Source: Bacteroidales bacterium UBA3764
Lineage (GTDB): Bacteria; Bacteroidota; Bacteroidia; Bacteroidales; UBA932
Assembly (NCBI GenBank): GCA_002371115.1
Contig: DFFY01000067.1
Coordinates: 1 to 6,023, forward strand
Direction: 5' to 3'
Length of the DNA: 6,023 nt
In this document: positions 1 through 4,780 of the stretch, piece after piece
Numbering within the stretch: the stretch's first letter is position 1
Layout of the letters: each line of letters starts with the position of its first letter
Program-made: the position numbers and the translations under genes
The notes under the pieces: generated by a model
The model's database searches: none
What the model was told of the DNA's origin: nothing
Seen by the model: only the letters and a program-made list of their open reading frames with translations

Positions 1-117
1 TCGGAGCTGGGCGGTCCCGCCGTGTTCCTGGCTTCCCATGCTTCGGATGCCGTGAACGGCCACGTGCTGTATGTGGACGGCGGTATTCTGGCATACATTG
101 GTAAGCAGCCGCAGTAG
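1..117 (+). CDS. kduD: Short-chain dehydrogenase/reductase, KduD / gluconate 5-dehydrogenase-like (3' end only)
   Basis: Only the last 38 codons are present, in frame from base 1 to the TAG at 115-117. The peptide has the typical C-terminal end of a classical SDR: a GPAVFLAS stretch, then VNG, then VDGG at residues 25-28 of the fragment, ending in LAYIGKQPQ. The VNGH-LYVDGG-LAYIGKQ ending resembles Bacteroidota proteins annotated as gluconate 5-dehydrogenase or KduD. The Rossmann glycine motif and the Ser-Tyr-Lys catalytic residues lie upstream of the window, so substrate cannot be read from this piece. Its place just ahead of kduI, kdgK and kdgA points to KduD, the NAD-dependent cytosolic enzyme that reduces 2,5-diketo-3-deoxygluconate to 2-keto-3-deoxygluconate. 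The SDR family call is firm; the KduD assignment is inferred from context. Confidence 0.8.
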   Translation, partial: SELGGPAVFLASHASDAVNGHVLYVDGGILAYIGKQPQ

Positions 118-121
118 GGAA

Positions 122-170
122 GAGATACACTCGCTTCGCTCGGTATGACAAGAGGGATCTCGGTATGACA
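122..170 (-). repeat. Composite intergenic repeat, copy A (full unit 122-150 plus truncated unit 155-170)
   Basis: Read on the minus strand, a truncated unit (TGTCATACCGAG followed directly by ATCCC, 170-155) precedes a full 29-nt unit (150-122). The full unit starts TGTCATACCGAGCGAAGCGA and ends GTGTATCTC. It is identical over all 29 nt to the + strand copy at 3578-3606. The 14-mer CTCGGTATGACAAG is directly repeated at 139-152 and 159-172, a 20-nt period. The element fills most of the 61-bp gap between the SDR gene and the permease gene. No TAnnTTTG promoter or terminator is visible in that gap, so the two genes are probably cotranscribed through it. Confidence 0.85.
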
Positions 171-178
171 AGTAAATA

Positions 179-1570
179 ATGGAACAAGTATTCTCATATA
201 TCATCGGGCTGGGTGCTGCGGTGATGATGCCCATCCTGTTTTTCATCCTGGGCGTCTCCATCGGCATCAAGCCCGGTAAAGCGCTCAAGAGCGGCCTCCT
301 GGTGGGCGTGGGTTTTGTGGGCCTGAGCGTAGTGACAGCCCTCCTCACCTCCAGCCTGGGCGCTCCGCTCAAGGACGTGACGGATATTTACGGCCTGCAG
401 CTGCGTATCTTCGACATGGGCTGGCCGGCGGCGGCATCGGTGGCCTATAACACCACGGTGGGTGCGTTCATCATCCCTGTGTGCCTGGCCATCAACATTG
501 TCCTGCTGCTGTGCAAGGCCACCAACACCATCAACATAGACCTGTGGAATTACTGGCACTATGCCTTCATCGGCGCAGTGGTGTATTTTGCCACGGACAG
601 TATCTGGTACGGCTTTTTCGCCGCCATTGTATGCTTCGTGATTACGCTGGTGATGGCGGACCTTACCACCAAAAAGTTCCAAAGCTATTACAAGGACCTG
701 GAGGGCATCTCCATCCCGCAGCCTTTCTGCCAGGGCTTCGTGCCTTTTGCGGAGGGGCTGAACTGGTGCATGGACCGCATTCCCGGTTTCAGCAAGCTGG
801 ATATAGATGCGGAAGGCATGAAAAAGAAGTTCGGCGTGCTGGGTGAGCCGCTCCTGCTGGGTGTGCTGGTAGGCATCCTCATTGGCTGCCTGAGCTGCCG
901 CAGCTGGGCGGAGATCGTGGACCGCATCCCGTACATCCTGGGCCTGGGTATCAAGATGGGCGCCGTGATGGAGCTCATTCCGCGCATCACCTCGCTCTTC
1001 ATCGAGGGCCTGAAACCCATCGCGGAGGCCACCAAGGACCTGGTGAGCCGCAAGTTCAAGAACTCCGCCGGCATCAATATCGGAATGAGTCCTGCGCTGG
1101 TGATTGGCCATCCCACTACGCTGGTGGTGTCGCTCTTGCTCATCCCTTGCACCCTGCTGCTGGCGGTGGTGCTCCCGGGGAACGAATTCCTGCCCCTGGC
1201 TTCGCTGGCGGGCATGTTCTATGTGTTCCCGGCCGTGCTGCCCGTCACCAAGGGCAACGTGGTGAAAACCTTCATCATCGGCCTGGTGTCCCTTACCGTG
1301 GGCCTGTATTTCGTGACGGACCTGGCGCCGTGGTTCACCCTGGCCGCACAGGATGTGTACGCCCGTACGGGAGACGCCGCCGTGGCCATTCCGGAGGGCT
1401 TCCAGGGCGGGGCGCTGGACTTCGCTTCCAGCATCTTCTCCTGGGTCATCTTCCACCTGGTACATGACTTCAAGCTGGTGGGCAGCGCTATTCTGGTCAT
1501 CGGCACCACTGTCCTGGCCATTTTCAACCGCCGGCGCATTATCAAAGCCTCTTTAACCGCTAAACAATGA
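179..1570 (+). CDS. gatC: PTS galactitol-type IIC permease (GatC family), lone membrane subunit in a hexuronate operon
   Basis: A 463-residue polytopic inner-membrane protein of the galactitol IIC family (TC 4.A.5, ascorbate-galactitol superfamily). Clear hydrophobic segments lie near residues 8-30, 38-60, 93-112, 127-160, 222-240, 315-334, 338-355, 363-381 and 434-449. The family-typical stretch covers residues 299-370: GINIGMSPALVIGHPTT, LLIPCTLLLAVVLPGN, then a KGN motif before another membrane segment. No IIA or IIB domain is fused, as expected for GatC, but none is encoded next to it either; its neighbours are kduD-like and kduI genes. The ATG at 179 leaves a short N-terminus before the first membrane helix, and the next Met residues (16-17) would cut that helix. 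No Shine-Dalgarno is seen. The stop TGA overlaps the kduI ATG (ATGA, 1567-1570). Family assignment is secure; the real substrate is probably a keto-deoxyuronate or related uronate rather than galactitol, which is inference from context. Confidence 0.88.
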   Translation: MEQVFSYIIGLGAAVMMPILFFILGVSIGIKPGKALKSGLLVGVGFVGLSVVTALLTSSLGAPLKDVTDIYGLQLRIFDMGWPAAASVAYNTTVGAFIIPVCLAINIVLLLCKATNTINIDLWNYWHYAFIGAVVYFATDSIWYGFFAAIVCFVITLVMADLTTKKFQSYYKDLEGISIPQPFCQGFVPFAEGLNWCMDRIPGFSKLDIDAEGMKKKFGVLGEPLLLGVLVGILIGCLSCRSWAEIVDRIPYILGLGIKMGAVMELIPRITSLFIEGLKPIAEATKDLVSRKFKNSAGINIGMSPALVIGHPTTLVVSLLLIPCTLLLAVVLPGNEFLPLASLAGMFYVFPAVLPVTKGNVVKTFIIGLVSLTVGLYFVTDLAPWFTLAAQDVYARTGDAAVAIPEGFQGGALDFASSIFSWVIFHLVHDFKLVGSAILVIGTTVLAIFNRRRIIKASLTAKQ

Positions 1571-2484
1571 AAAAAGTTTTAACCGCAGTGCTGCTGCTTG
1601 CAAGCATCGTCATTAATGCACAAACCAAGTATACCATCCAGACGGCCTGTCATCCCTCCGATGTGAAAGGCTATGACACCGAGACCCTCCGCGCCCGTTT
1701 CATGATGCCGGAAGTAATGGTGGCCGATGAAATCCGCCTCACGTATTCCCTGTACGACCGCTTTATCTTCGGCGGTGCCGTGCCTGCCACCAAGCCCCTG
1801 AAGCTGGAAACCATCGACCCGTTAAAGGCGCCGTATTTCCTCTTCGGCCGTGAACTGGGCATCATCAATGTGGGCGGCGAGGGCATTGTCACCGTGAATG
1901 GCAAGGACTATGTGCTCAAGTTCAAAGAGGCCCTTTACGTAGGGCGGGGGAATGAAGAGGTCATTTTCAAGAGCAAGGACGCCGCCAACCCGGCCAAGTT
2001 CTACCTCAATTCCGCCACCGCGCACAAGGCCTATAAGACGCAGCTCATCACCATCGACGGCCGCAAGGGTTCCCTCAAGGCCAATTCCTTCGCCGCGGGC
2101 AAGATGGAAGACTCCAACGACCGCGTGATTAACCAGCTCATCGTGAACAATGTGCTGGAGGAAGGCCCCTGCCAGCTACAGATGGGTCTCACCGAGCTCA
2201 AGCCCGGCAGCGTGTGGAACACCATGCCGGCGCATACGCACGCCCGCCGCATCGAGGCCTATTTCTATTTCAATGTGACCGAGGGCAACATGATCTGCCA
2301 CCTGATGGGCGAACCTCAGCAGGAGCGCGTGGTGTGGCTGGCCAACGAGCAGGCCATCATGAGTCCGGAATGGAGCATCCACGCCGCCGCAGGTACCTCC
2401 AACTACATGTTCATCTGGGGCATGGCAGGCGAAAACCTGGACTATGGCGACATGGACAAGATTCCTTATACGGAAATGCGATAA
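1567..2484 (+). CDS. kduI: 5-dehydro-4-deoxy-D-glucuronate isomerase KduI with N-terminal signal peptide
   Basis: KduI (EC 5.3.1.17) interconverts 5-keto-4-deoxyuronate and 2,5-diketo-3-deoxygluconate in breakdown of unsaturated uronides. The 305-residue protein is a metal-dependent cupin-type isomerase. The metal ligands known from E. coli KduI (His196, His198, Glu203, His245) are matched at His223, His225, Glu230 and His272 with identical spacing, in HTHARRIEAYFYF and EWSIHAAAGT. The IWGMAGEN motif (283-290) is also present. The protein is about 27 residues longer than the 278-residue E. coli enzyme, all at the N-terminus: two lysines at 2-3, a hydrophobic core at about 4-17, and INAQ with likely signal peptidase I cleavage after Ala18. 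There is no lipobox Cys. The start is well fixed: the ATG overlaps the permease stop by 4 bp, suggesting translational coupling, and the next Met (46) lies inside the conserved core. The enzyme identity is firm; periplasmic location is a prediction. Confidence 0.93.
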   Translation: MKKVLTAVLLLASIVINAQTKYTIQTACHPSDVKGYDTETLRARFMMPEVMVADEIRLTYSLYDRFIFGGAVPATKPLKLETIDPLKAPYFLFGRELGIINVGGEGIVTVNGKDYVLKFKEALYVGRGNEEVIFKSKDAANPAKFYLNSATAHKAYKTQLITIDGRKGSLKANSFAAGKMEDSNDRVINQLIVNNVLEEGPCQLQMGLTELKPGSVWNTMPAHTHARRIEAYFYFNVTEGNMICHLMGEPQQERVVWLANEQAIMSPEWSIHAAAGTSNYMFIWGMAGENLDYGDMDKIPYTEMR

Positions 2485-2504
2485 TCAATCTCAACCTTAT
2501 ATTT

Positions 2505-3542
2505 ATGGCAAAAGTAGTAACCTTCGGCGAAGTGATGCTTCGCCTCTCAACTCCCGGGTATCAGCGTTTTTCGCAGGCCCATCAGTTTGATGCTACTTTC
2601 GGCGGCGGCGAGGCCAATGTGGCCGTGTCGCTCGCTAACTACGGCGTGGACGCCCACTTTGTGACCCGTCTGCCCAAGAACGACATCGCTGCCATGTGCA
2701 CGGCAGAACTCAAAGGCTTTGGCGTGAACCTGGACGGTGTGGTTTACGGTGGCGACCGCGTAGGCATCTATTACCTGGAAACCGGTGCCGTGGCCCGTGG
2801 CTCCAAGGTGGTATATGACCGCGCTCATTCCGCCATCTCCGAAATCAAGCCCGGCATGGTGGATTGGCACAAAGTGCTGGAAGGAGCGGACTGGTTCCAC
2901 TGGACGGGTATTACGCCTGCCCTGAGCCAGGGTGCTGCCGACGCTTGCCTGGAGGCCATCCAGGTAGCAGATGAAATGGGCGTCAAGGTTTCCTGCGACC
3001 TCAACTACCGCAAGAAACTCTGGAAATATGGCAAAACGGCCGCAGAAGTGATGCCGGCCCTGGTGGCAGGCTGCGACCTCATCCTGGGCAACGAGGAAGA
3101 CGCGGAGATGGAATTCGGCATCAAGCCGGAAGGTTTTGACGCAGAGAAGACGGGCGGCGAAATTGACCAGAGCATCTTCGTGAGCGTGGCCGAGCAGCTG
3201 ATGAAGAAATTCCCCAAGTGCAAGAAAGTGGCCATCACTTTGCGTGGTTCCATCAACGCCAACCACAACACCTGGGGCGGCGTGCTGTACGATGGCAAGA
3301 CCCTGTGGCAGAGCCGTCGCTATGACATTACCCACATTGTGGACCGCGTGGGCGGTGGCGATTCCTTCATGGGCGGCCTCCTGTACGGCCTCATCGCCTA
3401 CGATACAGACCAGGAAGCCATCGAGTTCGCCGCTGCTGCCTCCTGCCTCAAGCACACCATCCTCGGTGACTACAACCGCGTGACCGTGAGCGAAGTGGAA
3501 GGCCTCATCAAAGGTGGCGGTTCCGGTCGTGTAAGCCGTTAA
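2505..3542 (+). CDS. kdgK: 2-dehydro-3-deoxygluconate kinase (PfkB family)
   Basis: Phosphorylates 2-keto-3-deoxygluconate (KDG) with ATP to KDPG in the cytosol. The 345-residue protein is a ribokinase/PfkB-family sugar kinase. An N-terminal substrate-binding motif GGGEANVA lies at residues 33-40, a YDRAHSAIS segment at 104-112, and DLNYRKKLW (165-173), typical of KDG kinases. The C-terminal PfkB signature DRVGGGDSFMGG (280-291) contains the anion-hole glycines and the catalytic base Asp286. The start at 2505 (MAKVVTFGEVMLRL) is chosen because it begins the first beta strand of the fold; the reading frame stays open upstream to 2214, but that part is an out-of-frame shadow of kduI. It follows kduI after 20 bp with no promoter that could serve it and no Shine-Dalgarno. 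An intrinsic terminator begins 8 bp after its stop, so it is the last gene of the kduD-gatC-kduI-kdgK unit. Confidence 0.93.
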   Translation: MAKVVTFGEVMLRLSTPGYQRFSQAHQFDATFGGGEANVAVSLANYGVDAHFVTRLPKNDIAAMCTAELKGFGVNLDGVVYGGDRVGIYYLETGAVARGSKVVYDRAHSAISEIKPGMVDWHKVLEGADWFHWTGITPALSQGAADACLEAIQVADEMGVKVSCDLNYRKKLWKYGKTAAEVMPALVAGCDLILGNEEDAEMEFGIKPEGFDAEKTGGEIDQSIFVSVAEQLMKKFPKCKKVAITLRGSINANHNTWGGVLYDGKTLWQSRRYDITHIVDRVGGGDSFMGGLLYGLIAYDTDQEAIEFAAAASCLKHTILGDYNRVTVSEVEGLIKGGGSGRVSR

Positions 3543-3547
3543 TCCTC

Positions 3548-3606
3548 GTCATGCCCGGCATGACCGGGCATCTTTTTTGTCATACCGAGCGAAGCGAGTG
3601 TATCTC
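3548..3606 (+). repeat. Composite intergenic repeat, copy B (terminator-like left unit plus 29-nt unit)
   Basis: The full 29-nt unit at 3578-3606 is identical, in opposite orientation, to 122-150. Immediately left of it is the palindromic terminator segment 3548-3572, whose edges (GTCATGCC... and ...GCATCT) match the edges of the 29-nt unit (GTCATACC... and ...GTATCT). This suggests both parts belong to one repeat family. The last T of the terminator U-tract is also the first base of the 29-nt unit. Confidence 0.75.
3551..3578 (+). terminator. Intrinsic terminator after kdgK
   Basis: A perfect 8-bp stem, ATGCCCGG (3551-3558) with CCGGGCAT (3564-3571), closes a CATGA loop and is followed by C and six T (3573-3578). 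It lies 8 bp after the kdgK stop and 45 bp before the kdgA ATG, so it should end or attenuate the operon transcript before kdgA. A second palindrome, GTCATGCCCGGCATGAC (3548-3564, 8-bp arms around one base), shares the 5' arm and is mutually exclusive with the terminator stem. Confidence 0.8.
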
Positions 3607-3622
3607 ATTAACTTACGAAATT

Positions 3623-4285
3623 ATGTCCAAATTCAATAAAATCGACACAATCAACATTATCCGTTCCACGGGTATTGTTCCGGTGTTCTACAACGCCGAC
3701 CCTGAAATCTCCAAGAAGGTGGTGAAAGCCTGCTACGACGGCGGCATCCGCGCCTTCGAATTCACCAACCGGGGCGACGGCGCCCACAAGGTGTTCGAAG
3801 AAGTGATGGCTTTCGTGCGCAAGGAGTGCCCGGATATGGTCCTGGGTGCCGGCACCATCCTGGATGCCCCTACTGCTGCCCTTTATATGCAGATGGGTGC
3901 GGACTTCCTCGTGAGCCCCTGCATGGTGGAGGAAGTGGTGAAGGTGGCCAACCGTCGCGGAATTCCTTACAGCCCCGGCTGCGGCAGCGTGACCGAGATT
4001 GTAAAGGCGCAGGAGCTGGGTTGCGACCTGGTGAAGGTGTTCCCGGCCGGCAACGTGGGCGGTCCTTCCTTCGTGAAGAACATCCTGGGCCCGCTCCCTT
4101 GGTCCATGGTGATGTGCACCGGCGCGGTGGAACCCACCGAGGAGAACCTCACGGCCTGGGCGGCGAGCGGCGTCACCGCCGTGGGCATGGGTTCCAAGCT
4201 TTTCCCTAAGGAAGTGGTGAAAGCAGGGGACTGGAAGTCCATCTCCGAGCTTTGCGCCAAGTCCCTCGCCTGGTTTAAAAAATAA
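3623..4285 (+). CDS. kdgA: 2-dehydro-3-deoxy-phosphogluconate (KDPG) aldolase
   Basis: A class I (Schiff-base) aldolase that cleaves KDPG to pyruvate and glyceraldehyde-3-phosphate, completing the uronate pathway; relatives also act on 4-hydroxy-2-oxoglutarate. The 220-residue TIM-barrel protein fits the family length. The Schiff-base lysine is Lys138 in LVKVFPAGN (136-144). Glu46 and Arg50 in the FEFTNRG segment correspond to Glu45 and Arg49 of E. coli Eda. GAGTIL (75-80), VSPC (97-100) and VGMGSKLFP (187-195) are further family motifs. The start at 3623 (MSKFNKIDTI) gives the normal N-terminus. An in-frame ATG at 3551 would add 24 residues, but these come from the terminator hairpin and the dispersed repeat, so it is rejected. 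The terminator between kdgK and kdgA and the lack of a good promoter box suggest expression by partial read-through or from an unrecognised promoter. Confidence 0.92.
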   Translation: MSKFNKIDTINIIRSTGIVPVFYNADPEISKKVVKACYDGGIRAFEFTNRGDGAHKVFEEVMAFVRKECPDMVLGAGTILDAPTAALYMQMGADFLVSPCMVEEVVKVANRRGIPYSPGCGSVTEIVKAQELGCDLVKVFPAGNVGGPSFVKNILGPLPWSMVMCTGAVEPTEENLTAWAASGVTAVGMGSKLFPKEVVKAGDWKSISELCAKSLAWFKK

Positions 4286-4289
4286 TTCG

Positions 4290-4297
4290 TACCTTTG
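4290..4297 (+). promoter_or_regulatory. Bacteroidota -7 promoter box for rnpB
   Basis: TACCTTTG matches the Bacteroidota -7 consensus TAnnTTTG exactly. It starts 5 bp after the kdgA stop and sits a few bases before the predicted 5' end of the RNase P RNA. No convincing TTTG-type -33 box is seen; that region would fall within the last kdgA codons. Confidence 0.75.
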
Positions 4298-4300
4298 CAC

Positions 4301-4628
4301 GCGGTAAAGCGATCTGTCGCGGGGCCTTGTGCCCTGAGGAAAGTCCGCACAGGGAAGGGCACCCGGCTGTGGAAAGCACAGTAGGGAGTAATCTTTAAGC
4401 AGCGTAACAGAAAACAACCGCCGGAGTTTTTCTTTTTTTTCTCCGGTAAGGGTGAAAACGCGGGGTAAGAGCCCACGACGTTGCAAGGCGACTTGCAGCG
4501 GGTACGCTGCCCGGGCCTGCAAGACCAAATATACCGGCAGCCAAGGGCTGCCCGCCTGATGCCGGGGGGTAGGTTGCGAAGATAAATGACAGATTCAAAA
4601 ACAGAAAGCGGCTTACGGCTTTACCATT
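4301..4628 (+). ncRNA. rnpB: RNase P RNA, bacterial class A
   Basis: The catalytic RNA of RNase P, which removes 5' leaders from pre-tRNAs. Conserved elements appear in order: GAGGAAAGTCCGCAC (4336-4350), GTAACAGAAAACAACCGCC (4404-4422), GGTAAGGGTGAAAA (4445-4458) followed by GGGGTAAGAGCCCAC (4462-4476), AAGACCAAATA (4521-4531), GGGGTAGGTTGC (4566-4577), AGATAAATGAC (4580-4590) and ACAGAAAGCGGCTTA (4601-4615). Helix P1 closes the molecule: GGTAAAGC (4303-4310) pairs with GCTTTACC (4618-4625). P4 forms from AAG-T-CCGC (4341-4348) with GCGGCTT, keeping the bulged U; its inner pairs differ from E. coli but are compensated. P12 is CCGGAG (4421-4426) with CTCCGG (4441-4446) around a 14-nt loop of T5-C-T8. 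The P15 region (4534-4565) lacks an obvious GGU. Ends are estimated from P1 and are good to a few bases. Confidence 0.95.
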
Positions 4629-4632
4629 TTTC

Positions 4633-4661
4633 AGGTCACTCGGTCTCCGGGTGGCCTTTTT
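4633..4661 (+). terminator. Intrinsic terminator of rnpB
   Basis: AGGTCACTCGG (4633-4643) pairs with CCGGGTGGCCT (4647-4657) across a TCT loop, giving 11 pairs with two G-U wobbles in RNA, followed by a run of T to 4661. It starts about 8 nt after helix P1 of rnpB. It would also end any transcript reading through from kdgA, since no terminator is seen between kdgA and rnpB. Confidence 0.82.
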
Positions 4662-4712
4662 GTCATACCGAGTGAAGCGATTTTGTCATACCGAGCGAAG
4701 CGAGCGTATCTC
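4661..4712 (+). repeat. Composite intergenic repeat, copy C (truncated unit 4661-4680 plus full unit 4684-4712)
   Basis: The left unit TGTCATACCGAGTGAAGCGA (4661-4680) matches the first 20 nt of the 29-nt repeat with one C-to-T change and lacks the right end. The full unit at 4684-4712 matches 28 of 29 nt of the copies at 122-150 and 3578-3606, with GCGTATCTC in place of GTGTATCTC at its end. The two units are spaced 23 nt start to start. The first base of the left unit is the last T of the rnpB terminator U-tract. Confidence 0.85.
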
Positions 4713-4742
4713 GTTGGATTTTTCTTTTCAAAAAAAGAAAGT

Positions 4743-4750
4743 TATATTTG
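4743..4750 (+). promoter_or_regulatory. Bacteroidota -7 promoter box for pgi
   Basis: TATATTTG matches the TAnnTTTG consensus exactly, 30 bp before the pgi ATG, giving a predicted leader of roughly 25 nt. A T-rich run (4719-4728) lies where a -33 box would be, but no clean TTTG occurs at the usual spacing. pgi thus appears to have its own promoter, separated from rnpB by a terminator. Confidence 0.75.
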
Positions 4751-4780
4751 TAGGATAGAAACAACTAAAGCAAATAATAT

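Noticed and set aside
122..170. CRISPR-like repeat array
   Set aside because: Repeats are at most paired, one of each pair is truncated, and there are no regular spacers or cas genes.
194..1465. Long antisense open frame opposite the permease gene (423 codons)
   Set aside because: Rich in His, Gln and Arg with no recognisable domain; it is the expected shadow of a GC-rich gene with biased codons.
2214..2504. Upstream extension of the kdgK frame into kduI
   Set aside because: It is an out-of-frame reading of kduI codons with no homology to sugar kinases; KdgK starts at 2505 with its first beta strand.
2498..2505. TATATTTA as a promoter -7 box for kdgK
   Set aside because: The last base does not match TAnnTTTG and the box overlaps the kdgK ATG, so transcription would start inside the gene.
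2547..3455. Long antisense open frame opposite kdgK
   Set aside because: Shadow of the kdgK codon bias; no domain, promoter or start context.
3609..3616. TAACTTAC as a promoter -7 box for kdgA
   Set aside because: Only four of the six fixed consensus bases match and it lies 6 bp from the ATG; too weak to claim.
3551..3622. Upstream ATG giving a 244-residue KdgA
   Set aside because: The extra 24 residues are encoded by the terminator hairpin and the dispersed repeat; the family N-terminus begins at 3623.
3608..4528. Antisense open frame crossing kdgA and rnpB
   Set aside because: It runs through the RNase P RNA and kdgA, both clearly encoded on the + strand; low-complexity His/Ala composition.
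4721..4740. TTTCTTTT / AAAAGAAA inverted repeat as a second terminator
   Set aside because: An A/T-only 8-bp stem is weak, has no following T-run, and lies where the upstream half of the pgi promoter should be.
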